A DNA stretch of 27,156 nucleotides, taken from the NCBI GenBank assembly GCA_019677205.1, contig JAAMXY010003027.1, forward strand, positions 1-27,156, written 5' to 3'. Below, one piece after another: positions 1 through 8,503 of this stretch. Below the pieces are notes generated by a model. The model was not told the origin of the DNA and ran no database searches. It saw only the letters and a list, made by a program, of their open reading frames with translations. The translations under genes and the position numbers were made by a program. Numbering within the stretch: the first letter of the stretch is position 1; each line of letters begins with the position of its first letter. This DNA is from Pinguiococcus pyrenoidosus. Taxonomy: Eukaryota > Sar > Pinguiophyceae > Pinguiochrysidales > Pinguiochrysidaceae.

Positions 1-80
1 CGGCAGTGGATGCTCCTTGACGGCGAGCCTCACGGTCTTCGCCTTATTCTACCTCTCCCTCGGCCCCTATCGCACATCCG

Positions 81-211
81 ATCTGCTCACTGGGGCCCGA
101 TCTGCTCACTGGGGCCCGATCTGCTCACTGGGGCCCGATCTGCTCACTGGGGCCCGATCTGCTCACTGGCGCCCGATCTGCTCACTGGGGTCCGATCTGC
201 TCACTAGGCCG
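81..211. repeat. 19-bp tandem repeat (minisatellite), about 6.8 copies
   Basis: The unit ATCTGCTCACTGGGGCCCG recurs head to tail from position 81. The first four copies are identical, copy five has one change (GGCGCCC), copy six has one (GGGGTCC), and the last is partial and diverged. Because 19 is not a multiple of three, all three frames stay open and produce spurious repetitive ORFs; I do not regard these as coding. The array ends about 210 bp before the start codon of the DoxX-like gene. There are no unique spacers, so it is not a CRISPR array. Confidence 0.95.
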
Positions 212-328
212 AAAGAGAGTCGGGGAGGGTGAGAGGGAGAGCGCGCAAAAGCTGCAAACTCGCAGTCATCCAAAAGGGGCCGCCTTCGGTTCGCATCCCC
301 CCTTCCCACTTCGCCGCCAGGCGTTGTG

Positions 329-427
329 ATGAAAACAAGAGAAGATCCTGCAAGAGCGTCAGTCTCAATGAGCTGTTCTCAAAGCGCTGCGCCACCAAGT
401 GCGTACGTCACTCTCCTTCCACCATGA
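329..427 (+). promoter_or_regulatory. Possible upstream ORF overlapping the DoxX-like start
   Basis: An ATG at 329 opens a 32-codon frame whose TGA (425-427) overlaps the downstream ATG (424-426) as ATGA. If the transcript begins upstream of 329, ribosomes would finish this uORF exactly at the main start, an arrangement that can couple or dampen translation. The transcription start is unknown, so it may lie in untranscribed DNA. Confidence 0.3.
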
Positions 428-1527
428 GGCTCGCCCCGCTCGGCCCCCTCCTCATTGTCGCCGTGTTCGGCGGCTGCGACGGCTTCGCCGCAGGGTGCGT
501 TCCAGGCGTGTTTTCGGGGGAAACGAAGCTTCTGATTTCGCTGCATTCCGCGTTGCAGAGCGTTGAAGGCGCCGAGAGCGCTTCGCGCCCCCAGCCCAGA
601 AGGCTCCTCTAGCCTAGTTGTGCGTGCGGTGAGCAGCCGTCGCAGCTTTCCGTGGGAAATGTGCTGCGGCTGACGTGGGTCTGCAGAGGAAAGATCGCAT
701 CGACACCGTGGAAAAGCCTCTGGTGTCGCAGTCCGAGGCGGAGATCGGCTTTGAGCAGGAGACGTTCCTGGTCAAGGACCTGCCGGAGCCCTTGCAGGCG
801 GCGGTGGTGGCGGCCATCTCGCTGGGCATGGTGGTGGGCACCTCCGCGCTGCTGAAGGTCTTCCAGGCGCTGGAATCAGCGAGTCCCGCCTTGTTCAACG
901 CCTGGAAGTGCGTACTTGTTGGAGTTGCCTGCTTCGTCTGCCATGTGATGCTCACGCGGATGCTCTTTTTGTCTTTTTGTCGTTGTGTGTGTGTGTGTTT
1001 GTGTGTGTGCTTCCTTCGTTTTGGTGGGTGACAGGACCTACACGTGGCCGGTGCCGCTGGGCCTGGCCTTTTTGCTGGCTGGCATCGCGCACTTCACCAA
1101 CAAGGAGGACTTCGAGGAGATGGTCCCTCCGATGGGCACGTGGGGAATCTGGAAGGTGCCCGCGTTGGACATTGGTCTTCGATACACAGAGTTCCACGTC
1201 CTGTGGACCGGCGTCGCGGAGATCGTCGGCGGTGTCCTCTTGATCACGGCGGGCTTGGGGAAGGGCATCGTGAGTGTGCAGGTCGCGGCGTTGCTGCTGC
1301 TTCTGCTGACCGCCGCGGTGACGCCGGCCAACATCTACCACTTTACGCATGACAAGACGGTACGTGCGCACCTTGCGCAATGCCGGCACACAGGGGAACA
1401 AAAAGCACTCTCTAACTTCGGCTCGAAGGTGCCGTTCCTACCACCTACGACGCAGCCCGTCTTGGCGTTCCGGCTGGCGCTCCAGTGCACTCTGTTCGCT
1501 TTCTTCTACTCGCTAGCTTTCATGTAA
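424..1527 (+). CDS. DoxX-like small membrane protein with probable plastid leader (four exons)
   Basis: Proposed exons are 424-494, 689-907, 1035-1359 and 1429-1527, giving about 237 residues. Donors are GTGCGT, GTGCGT and GTACGT; all introns are GT-AG. The start ATG follows CCACC. Residues 1-20 form a signal peptide, followed by a GFAAG junction resembling the Phe-containing signal/transit boundary of complex plastids. The body has about four hydrophobic helices and the motifs GIAHFTNKEDFEEMVPP, a central VAEIVGGVLLI helix and TPANIYHFTH, which match DoxX-family quinol-oxidase-like proteins seen in bacteria and algae. Removing the last 69-nt intron, which is in frame and stop-free, restores the family's direct run from NIYHFTHDKT into the final helix. 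The first intron (495-688) is the least certain. The enzymatic role of this subfamily is not established; inner-plastid membrane location is inferred. Confidence 0.75.
983..1009 (+). repeat. (GT)n microsatellite inside intron 2 of the DoxX-like gene
   Basis: An almost pure run of GT dinucleotides, interrupted once by TTT, lies in the intron 908-1034 shortly before its acceptor GGTGACAG. It is expected to be length-variable between strains. Confidence 0.9.
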
Positions 1528-1687
1528 CTACCAAAACTCCTAGCAGGCTACCGTAGACACGTTTTCTTTCGCTTGACTGGATCTTTACCTCTTGAACTGA
1601 AAGAAGACGCTTCTCAACGGGACCATCCCCACCCACACCCACGCTCACACATCTAACGTTCATCGTCACGGGCATCGTCTCTTCCAC

Positions 1688-1739
1688 GCGACAACCGCTG
1701 CTACTCTTATTGAGCGACAACCGCTGCTACTCTTATTGA
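1688..1739. repeat. 26-bp tandem duplication across the stop codon of the HutX-like gene
   Basis: Two exact adjacent copies of a 26-bp unit (1688-1713 and 1714-1739) begin GCGACAACCGCTG and end ATTGA. The right copy contains the last codon and TAA stop of the minus-strand gene ending at 1733; the left copy lies in its 3' UTR. Confidence 0.9.
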
Positions 1740-2614
1740 ACGACCACCCAGCTATCTCCAAATTGCTCCCGCATGTGGTACCACTGCTCGACGCAGTCGG
1801 GGTGGGACGCGTCGTCTCCCCCGACCTTCAGAATCGCCGAGAGAATCACGTGGCTATGGGTTTCCTTCGCCGGCTGGTGCTCCGTCTGCCCGCGAAAGCG
1901 CAGGATGAGCAGCTTTTTCTCCTCGTCGACCAGCTTCTCCACCATCTCTATTGACCGGACGTTGTCTGGCCGCAGATGCAGCTCGAAGCTGAGCAGTCCG
2001 TTGGCGTCCGTGGCCGACGACGCAGAGAAGGTCAGCAGCTCTCCCTTGGGCGTCGTGGAGTGCCGCATGTTGGAGAACTCCCCTGCCGCCTCCAGAATCG
2101 CGCCGTTGCCGATCACCACAAACCTCATGGGCCCCAGCGTGTGGCACTCCGCCAAGAACTCTTCCAAGGTGTGCGGCTTCGCAACCTCCTTGCTCGAGCC
2201 GTCCTCGCCCATCCTCTCGTTGCGGGTGGAGATGTCGACGCCAAGAGGCTGCGGCTCCGGCTTCGGCTGCGGCTGCGGCTGCGGCTGCGCTTCCTCCGCC
2301 GCTGGCGCCGGAGGCGGACTCGCAGCCGAGTCGGAACCGGCACGAGCTGCTGCGTCTTCTTCGGCCTTGTGCATGGTTCCCTCCAGCCACAGCTGCGCCG
2401 CTCTCTCCTGCATCTCGCGCTTCTTCTTCGCGCGCTCGTGCTGCTCGATGATGTGGCGCGCGTACTCGTACTTGCTGTCCTCCGCTCGCAGCGCCAGCAG
2501 TCGTCGCGCAGCGGCGGATCCAGGCGTCGCGCGGAAGGACGCCGCGCGGCGCAGAAGGCAGAGGAACGCAACGGCCGCAAAGAAGCGAACGCGGCGCACA
2601 GAAGCGCCGCCCAT
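1733..2614 (-). CDS. Plastid-targeted protein with HutX/ChuX-like C-terminal domain
   Basis: This is an intronless 293-residue protein starting at the ATG 2612-2614. Residues 1-26 form an n-region (RRVR), hydrophobic core and AAS cleavage site, followed at once by FRATPGSAAARRLL. That AAS/F junction with a basic, Ser/Ala-rich transit-like stretch is the classic bipartite leader of red-lineage complex plastids. Residues about 45-90 are a charged probable coiled coil and about 108-122 a Gln-Pro run. Residues about 148-293 hold LEEFLAECHTLGPMRFVV, a GAILEAAGEF strand, a SFELHLRPDNV strand and a terminal VEQWYHMREQFGD helix. This resembles the heme-utilisation HutX/ChuX-like fold of cyanobacterial and plastid proteins, by memory of pattern only. 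A heme or tetrapyrrole role is therefore inference. The gene is convergent with the DoxX-like gene, about 200 bp apart. Confidence 0.78.
   Translation of the reverse strand: MGGASVRRVRFFAAVAFLCLLRRAASFRATPGSAAARRLLALRAEDSKYEYARHIIEQHERAKKKREMQERAAQLWLEGTMHKAEEDAAARAGSDSAASPPPAPAAEEAQPQPQPQPKPEPQPLGVDISTRNERMGEDGSSKEVAKPHTLEEFLAECHTLGPMRFVVIGNGAILEAAGEFSNMRHSTTPKGELLTFSASSATDANGLLSFELHLRPDNVRSIEMVEKLVDEEKKLLILRFRGQTEHQPAKETHSHVILSAILKVGGDDASHPDCVEQWYHMREQFGDSWVVVQ
2247..2288. repeat. GGCTGC hexamer repeat coding for the Gln-Pro run
   Basis: About seven copies of a GGCTGC-type hexamer (with CTCCGG and CTTCGG variants) lie within the HutX-like gene. On the coding strand they encode alternating Gln/Lys/Glu and Pro between the coiled coil and the C-terminal domain. 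This is probably a flexible, length-variable linker. Confidence 0.85.
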
Positions 2615-3448
2615 GCTGGAGGCTCTCCGGCCCGCGACGGCGCGGCCAGAACGGGACGCCCGGAGCCAAAGCTCGCAGACCGCCGATCGCGCCGACGAAG
2701 GCGGACGTCAGTCGAGGTGACGGCGACGCGGGTGTCAGCTAGGGTGGCGTTTCTGGCGGGAAACACTCGCAGCAAGATACAAGCCGAAGGGGGTCAGCTG
2801 ACTTCCCGATCTGCGGTCCCAGGACTGTTGGCACTGTGGATCCACGAGCTTTCGCACCGTTTCTTTCCGTCTTTCGATCCGCACGGAAGAGAAGGAGAAG
2901 CCGATTTAGATTCTCCGAGCATCCGCAGGCACGAAGCTTAAGCTTTGGCTTTGGGCATCTGCGTATCTCTGAGATCTTTCCGGGCCTGTGATTGGTGCCC
3001 AGGTTCATACTTCATCCTCTCTTCGGCTGTACAACCGACGAGGCTGACCCCTTGCAGATTGAGTTTCATCCCATTGGTCCGAGCTCGCGCATAGAGAAGC
3101 GACCGTTCCCCTTATTCGCGCGACTTCAAAACCATGAAAATCCTCCCCATCTTTGGTCGGACCTCACCTGGCATACAACCCGAGCTTTGCCCACCACGAA
3201 TTTGGCCCGCGCGCGCCGTGCGACTCAAAGGGCTGTCCTCTGGCGCTGAAGAGGCTCAGCTTCCAGTTCAGCGTGATCAGACGTGTCGGCGGTGAAGGAG
3301 GTGCGCCATTCTCGTCGGACCCTCACCGCGAAAGAGAACCCCACCGAATCGGCGGCCTGTGCTGGGTCCTGAAGCGCGTGGTACGCGCGAGAGCGCCACC
3401 TTTTCCTTCCGCGAAGTGCTGCGGACTAGAAAGCTGCAGCTGAGAGAG
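2615..3448. promoter_or_regulatory. Divergent intergenic region, HutX-like (-) / ABC transporter (+)
   Basis: This 834-bp stretch separates two divergent genes and should hold both promoters. I see no convincing exon. Two ATTGG pentamers (CCAAT on the other strand) lie at 2991-2995 and 3073-3077. The transporter frame is open from about 3359 but has no ATG before 3449. No TATA box stands out. Confidence 0.45.
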
Positions 3449-6400
3449 ATGGAGGAGAAGCTACACGACGAAGAGGCCTTTGAGCCGGCGGACCGCTCGC
3501 GGAGAACGGCCGTCTCCTTTCAGCCCGTCCGCACCGAAGTGGACGAGCTGCGCGCCATTCTCGCCAGGGAGCGGCGCACCATCGGGCATGTGAAGGACTG
3601 GATGCGCGAGAACGGCTACAAGTGGGACGACGTCGTTGAGGGCAGGGCCGCGGCCTCGACTCCACGTCCATCGACCGAAGAAGCCCACGCCAGGAACGCC
3701 AAGTCCGCCCGCGAACGCGGTGACCTGGAGACGTTCTTCAAAGAAATTGCGTACTTCAGGGAGAAGGCGAATCTGCTGTCTCCGGGCTGCGCGGTCCACT
3801 TCAAAAATGTCACGGTCACCACGACGGAGAAGACCGGTGAAGAGCGGATCCGGACGGTTGGCAGTATCTTCACGGAGCCCTACCACCGCCTCATGCATGG
3901 CCCGCCTCGCAAGGTAGAGAAGGTGCTGCTCGACGGCGCGAGTGGCGTGCTGAAGCCGGGGACCATCACGCTGGTCCTCGGCCCGCCGGGGGCCGGGAAG
4001 ACTGTGCTCATGAAGGCTCTCAGCGGGAAGCTGAAGCACTCCAACTTGAACGTCTCGGGGGACATCCTCTACAACGGCTACTCAGGAGATGAGACCGACG
4101 TCTTCATCTTGCCAAAGACCGTCGGCTACATCGATCAGCATGATCACCACCTCCCCGCCCTCACCGTTCGGCAGACCTTTCAGTTTGCCTTCGACGCCAC
4201 CTACGGCGTGGATAACCTCGACGAGGGGGAGGGAGCGTTCAACAAGAAGCTTCAGGAGGAGATTGGGACCAAGGTGGACAACGTCCTTCGCCTGCTGGGC
4301 CTGGAGGGCTGTGCGGACACGGTGGTCGGCAACGCCCTCCTCCGTGGCGTCTCCGGCGGCCAGAGGAAGCGCGTCACGACCGGTGAAGTGCTGACGAGCG
4401 ACTTTCGCGTCTTGTTTGCCGATGAAATCTCGACCGGCTTGGACGCAGCCACCACGTTCGATGCGATTACCCTGCTGAAGATGGCCGCGAAGGTGTTCAA
4501 CCTGACGACGGTGGTTAGCTTGCTCCAGCCAGCTCCCGAGGTGTTTGAGCTCTTCGACGATGTCATGCTGCTCGACCGCGGTCGCATCGTCTACCACGGA
4601 CCTCGCGACGAGATCCTCCCGTACTTCGAGGACATGGGGTTCCATCGCCCACCGCTCAAGGACGTGGCGGACTTCCTGCAAGAGGTCACAACGGCGGACG
4701 GGCAGGCCTACATTGACTTCAACAGCGCGTCCAAGCCGCCGCGCACGTCGACGGAGTTCTTGGAACGATGGCAAGCGTCCAGGCCCTACCAGGAGATGTC
4801 CGCGGTGCTGGACAGGCCAATGGAGAAAGGCTCCTTCCCGACCTCCGTCCAAGTGGAGTTTGCCAACAGCTGGTGGCAGGACTTCAAGCTCTGCTTGAAG
4901 CGATCTGCTACGCTCCAGTCGGCAGATTTCACCACGCTCCGCACGAGGCTCGTCCAGCAGGTCATCGTGGGTGCTCTCGTGGCCGGGCTGTTCGCCAACC
5001 TCGCCCAGGATGCATTCACGAGCAAGTACGGCGTCATGTTCGTCGCCATCATGAACTTCTCGCTGGGCTCCACGCTGGCCTTGCCGAGCATGTTCGAGCA
5101 GCGCGCTGTCTTCTACAAGCAGCGCGATGCCTCCTTCTACCGGACTTCGGCGTATGCCGTGGCGACCACGATTATTCAGCTGCCGCAGCAGGCCATGGAG
5201 ATTCTGATCTGGGTGGGGATCGTCTACTTCAGCGTCGAACTCTCGGACGCGGACGGTGGTCGGCACTTCTTCATCTTCCTGGCCGTGAGCTTCCTCACGT
5301 CGGTGACCATGTCGCAGTTCTTCCAGATCCTCGTCGCCTCCCTTCCCTCGGTGCAAGTGGCGCAGCCGGTCAGCGCGGCATGCATCGTCGTCTTCGTTCT
5401 GTTCAGCGGCTACGTCATTGCGGAGGACGACATCGACCCTTGGTTCATCTGGATCTACTACCTGAACCCGTCGGCGCACGCGTTCCTCTTCTTTGCTCAG
5501 AACGAGTTCCTGTCCAGCGCGTACGACGAAGAGTTTGACCTCGGCGGCGGAGAGACCATCCGCCAGGGCGACCTTGCACTCGAGAATCAGGGCTTGTCGA
5601 CCGACGAGGATCGCTCGAGCATCGCCCTCTTCGTGCTGCTGGCGTACGCCGTGATCTTTTCCACCATTGCCAGCTTCGGCTTTCACGTCATTCGCCATGA
5701 CGATCCGCACTCGGCGGATGGAGGGGACGAAGACGCAGGCCTCGCGCTGCCGGCGGGCAAGGGCAGAGCAGTCAGCCCCGCAGAGAAGTCCCGCGCGTTG
5801 TCCCCCGGGCCGTACACGGGCAAGAGCTTTCACGAAGTTGTCGACAAGCCGACCGAGTCAAAGCGGGGTCTCCCTCTCGTGTCCACGGATCTTGCCTGGC
5901 GGGATCTGTCCTACTCGGTGGACATCAGCAAGGACGATCAGCTCGAGCTGCTCCACGAGGTCAGTGGCTACGCCCTCCACGGGACGTGCACGGCGCTCAT
6001 GGGATCTTCCGGGGCCGGCAAGACGACTCTCATGGATGTGATTGCGGGCCGAAAGACCGGTGGTCACATCTCTGGCAGCGTCTTCGTCAACGGCTACGAG
6101 CTTGACCGGCAGTCCTTCGCCCGAATCATCGGCTACTGCGAGCAAATGGACATTCACATGCAGACGCTGACGGTCTTCGAAAGCCTGCAGTTCAGCGCGC
6201 GCTTGCGCCTCCAGGAGGACATCGCCGACGTCGACATGGATCGCTACGTGGAGGGCATCGTGGACTCCCTGGACCTGGAGCACATCCGCGATCTGCAGGT
6301 CTCCTCCCTGGCCCAGGAGCAGGCCAAGCGGCTGACGATTGGTGTCGAGCTGGCCGCCAACCCGTCCATTCTCTTCCTGGACGAGCCCACCAGTGGCTTG

Positions 6401-7672
6401 GACGCCCGTGCGGCTGCTCTCGTGATGAAGGCCGTCAAGCAGGCCGCCAACAGCGGACGCGCCGTCGTCGCGACGATCCACCAGCCCTCGCAGGCCATCT
6501 TCGATCAGTTCGACCAGCTGCTCCTTCTCAAGCGCGGCGGCCGCACGGTGTACTTCGGCGAGCTCGGGGACGACGGCGAGGCGATCGTCAAGTACTTTAC
6601 CTCGATTCCCGGAACGATACCGTACAAGTCGGGGACGAACCCAGCGGTCTACATGCTCGACGTCATTGGCGCCGGGACAGGAGCGTCGACCTTGAGCAAC
6701 TTCGACGACATCTGGTATCAGGATCCGCGCAGGCTCGTGCTGGACGAGCAACTCCAGCGCGAAGGCCTGACGGAGCCAGGGGCGCTGGCCAAAGTGGAGT
6801 TTGACAGCTTCTACGCCGCCAGCGTCCGAACCCAGATCCGGATGTGCATGTGGCGAGCGACCGTGAGCTACTATCGAAGCCCCCAGTACAACCTGACCCG
6901 GCTGATCATCGCCGCCTTCGTCTCGCTGCTGTTCGGGGCGGTGTACTTCCAGCAGGACTACAGCGAGTTCTCGGCCGCCTACAGTCGCACTTCTTTGGTC
7001 TTCATGACCGCGCTGTTCATCGGGATCGTGTGCTACGTCTCGTCGGTAAACCCCTTCTACGAACTCCGCGCGGTTTTCTACCGGGAACGCGCCGCGAACA
7101 TGTACCGCGTGTACGCCTACGCGATGTCCATAGGCGTCATCGAGATGCCGTATCTCTTCGCCACGGCGCTGGTCTTCACGGTGGTGTACTACTTCACGGT
7201 CGGCTTCCAGGAGGAGGCGGGGCACTTCTTTGAGTACTTCGTTTTCATCCTCCTGTGGATCGTCCTGATGACCTTCTATGGGCAGTTCCTCGTGTCGGTC
7301 TTCCCCACCACGGCGTCGGCCATGGCCGTGGGCTCCGGCCTGGTGCAGATTTTCAACCTTTTTGCGGGCTTCATTCAGCCCGTAAGCGAGATCCCGGATC
7401 AGCTGGTTTTCTTCTTTTGGCTGTCGCCGCTGCACTATGTCTTTGAGGGCCTCTTGACGTCTCAGTTTCGCGACGACGACACCAACGTGCAGGTGCTTCA
7501 ACCGGGAGTCGGCACGATCGAAGTGAAGATGTCGACCTTCGTGAACGAGCTGTTCCCAGATTTTGACTACGACAACACGGATTACGGTGTCGGGGTTCTG
7601 ATCGCCTTCATCATCGTCTTCCGCATAGGTACCTTCCTAGCCCTTACGTATGTGAATCACCTGAAGCGCTAG
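3449..7672 (+). CDS. Full-size ABCG/PDR-type ABC transporter
   Basis: This intronless protein of 1407 residues starts at ATG 3449, the first ATG in the open frame. Full-size ABCG pumps of plants, fungi and oomycetes, usually in the plasma membrane, export hydrophobic compounds such as lipids, terpenoids and drugs. The order is NBD1-TMD1-NBD2-TMD2, the reverse orientation typical of PDR. NBD1 has Walker A GPPGAGKT (about 178-185), signature VSGGQRKR and Walker B VLFADE (about 321). TMD1 spans about 500-755 and includes the family motif AVFYKQRDASFYR. A Ser-Pro-rich linker follows. NBD2 has Walker A GSSGAGKT (about 852-859) and Walker B ILFLDEPTSGLD (about 974). Its signature reads LAQEQAKRLTIG, where plant PDRs usually have LSxEQRKRLTI, so the signature Ser is Ala. 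TMD2 spans about 1148-1400 with AVFYRERAANMYR. Substrate cannot be told from sequence. Confidence 0.96.
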   Translation: MEEKLHDEEAFEPADRSRRTAVSFQPVRTEVDELRAILARERRTIGHVKDWMRENGYKWDDVVEGRAAASTPRPSTEEAHARNAKSARERGDLETFFKEIAYFREKANLLSPGCAVHFKNVTVTTTEKTGEERIRTVGSIFTEPYHRLMHGPPRKVEKVLLDGASGVLKPGTITLVLGPPGAGKTVLMKALSGKLKHSNLNVSGDILYNGYSGDETDVFILPKTVGYIDQHDHHLPALTVRQTFQFAFDATYGVDNLDEGEGAFNKKLQEEIGTKVDNVLRLLGLEGCADTVVGNALLRGVSGGQRKRVTTGEVLTSDFRVLFADEISTGLDAATTFDAITLLKMAAKVFNLTTVVSLLQPAPEVFELFDDVMLLDRGRIVYHGPRDEILPYFEDMGFHRPPLKDVADFLQEVTTADGQAYIDFNSASKPPRTSTEFLERWQASRPYQEMSAVLDRPMEKGSFPTSVQVEFANSWWQDFKLCLKRSATLQSADFTTLRTRLVQQVIVGALVAGLFANLAQDAFTSKYGVMFVAIMNFSLGSTLALPSMFEQRAVFYKQRDASFYRTSAYAVATTIIQLPQQAMEILIWVGIVYFSVELSDADGGRHFFIFLAVSFLTSVTMSQFFQILVASLPSVQVAQPVSAACIVVFVLFSGYVIAEDDIDPWFIWIYYLNPSAHAFLFFAQNEFLSSAYDEEFDLGGGETIRQGDLALENQGLSTDEDRSSIALFVLLAYAVIFSTIASFGFHVIRHDDPHSADGGDEDAGLALPAGKGRAVSPAEKSRALSPGPYTGKSFHEVVDKPTESKRGLPLVSTDLAWRDLSYSVDISKDDQLELLHEVSGYALHGTCTALMGSSGAGKTTLMDVIAGRKTGGHISGSVFVNGYELDRQSFARIIGYCEQMDIHMQTLTVFESLQFSARLRLQEDIADVDMDRYVEGIVDSLDLEHIRDLQVSSLAQEQAKRLTIGVELAANPSILFLDEPTSGLDARAAALVMKAVKQAANSGRAVVATIHQPSQAIFDQFDQLLLLKRGGRTVYFGELGDDGEAIVKYFTSIPGTIPYKSGTNPAVYMLDVIGAGTGASTLSNFDDIWYQDPRRLVLDEQLQREGLTEPGALAKVEFDSFYAASVRTQIRMCMWRATVSYYRSPQYNLTRLIIAAFVSLLFGAVYFQQDYSEFSAAYSRTSLVFMTALFIGIVCYVSSVNPFYELRAVFYRERAANMYRVYAYAMSIGVIEMPYLFATALVFTVVYYFTVGFQEEAGHFFEYFVFILLWIVLMTFYGQFLVSVFPTTASAMAVGSGLVQIFNLFAGFIQPVSEIPDQLVFFFWLSPLHYVFEGLLTSQFRDDDTNVQVLQPGVGTIEVKMSTFVNELFPDFDYDNTDYGVGVLIAFIIVFRIGTFLALTYVNHLKR

Positions 7673-8503
7673 GGTGGTCGCTGCGGGTGCAACAACCCCC
7701 GGGCCCTGCCGGCCTTCAGGAGTCGGATGCTGGGATGCACCTCTGCGCGATCGAAGCGCGTGGGGTTGCAGTGCAGCGCCGACCGAGTGATCATGTTCTT
7801 GAGGGGTCTACCGGCCTCGTTCCTCTTGGAGTGAGTGGTGGAGGGAGTGACTGATTTTTGAAGCTGCAGTTGGTATTCATCTAACTAGCTAGGAACGTAA
7901 CGCAAGGGGCAATGCTCGAGCAAGCCCTACGAATCATTCTGCCGACGGAGCTACGAAATGCTCCTCCGCGTATTCGGTAGCCAGACCAGCTGCACTGAAC
8001 GAAAAGCGACTTGAGAGAATCGATCTTTGGTTTTGCTTCTCTACCAGCTCCTGTTTTCGCTTCGTCGATGCTCGTCGTGCTTCGATCGAGCTGCCTGTGG
8101 TGATTGACGCAGCCGGAGACCTGCGGCGGCCGATGGCACCACCGCGTCAGGAACAAAGAAGAAGCTTCATTGATATGGAGAGTCCCGAGGAGTTTCCAAC
8201 CTGTCGCGAGCTCCAAGCCTGCCAAGGCGGAAGGCTCCACCGAAAGCTCTGTCCAGCCGTCCGCAGCAGTCTCTGTCCGCGTCAAAAACTCAGCTGATAA
8301 GAAAAAAACCTCAGCTGAAAATAAATTTGAGAATAGTAGAAAAGAAGCAATTCCAAGGCTCCCATTGGCTCGCGGCAACCGCGGAAAGGTCAAAATAGCC
8401 CACGTCACACGCCCGCCGGTTGCTTCTCCCTGCGCGGAGATGGTAAAACAGACGCCACCGCGAGAGAAAGCACTGGGGAGCGCGCGTCAGTGGCAGAACC
8501 GCC
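7673..8503. other. Intergenic, ABC transporter 3' end to Mpv17-family promoter
   Basis: No gene is supported in these 831 bp. Around 8290-8345 there is an A-rich patch with a short direct repeat CTCAGCTGA. An ATTGG (CCAAT on the other strand) at 8364-8368 lies about 135 bp before the Mpv17-family start and is a plausible promoter element. Long frames here lack ATG starts or family resemblance. Confidence 0.5.

Noticed and set aside
81-211. CRISPR array
   Set aside because: Repeats are directly adjacent with no unique spacers, and the genome is eukaryotic.
3359-3448. 30-codon N-terminal extension of the ABC transporter
   Set aside because: The extension starts at GTG. In a eukaryotic nuclear gene the first in-frame ATG, at 3449, is preferred.
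4082-7501. Two very long antisense ORFs (about 583 and 547 codons, same frame) opposite the ABC transporter
   Set aside because: They are codon-aligned shadows: the sense gene avoids TTA, CTA and TCA, so the opposite frame lacks stops. Their composition (His/Arg/Glu-rich, no domains) is not protein-like.
7881-8408. 175-codon minus-strand ORF between the transporter and the Mpv17-family gene
   Set aside because: It opens with GTG, not ATG, shows no domain or targeting feature, and crosses the presumed Mpv17-family promoter.
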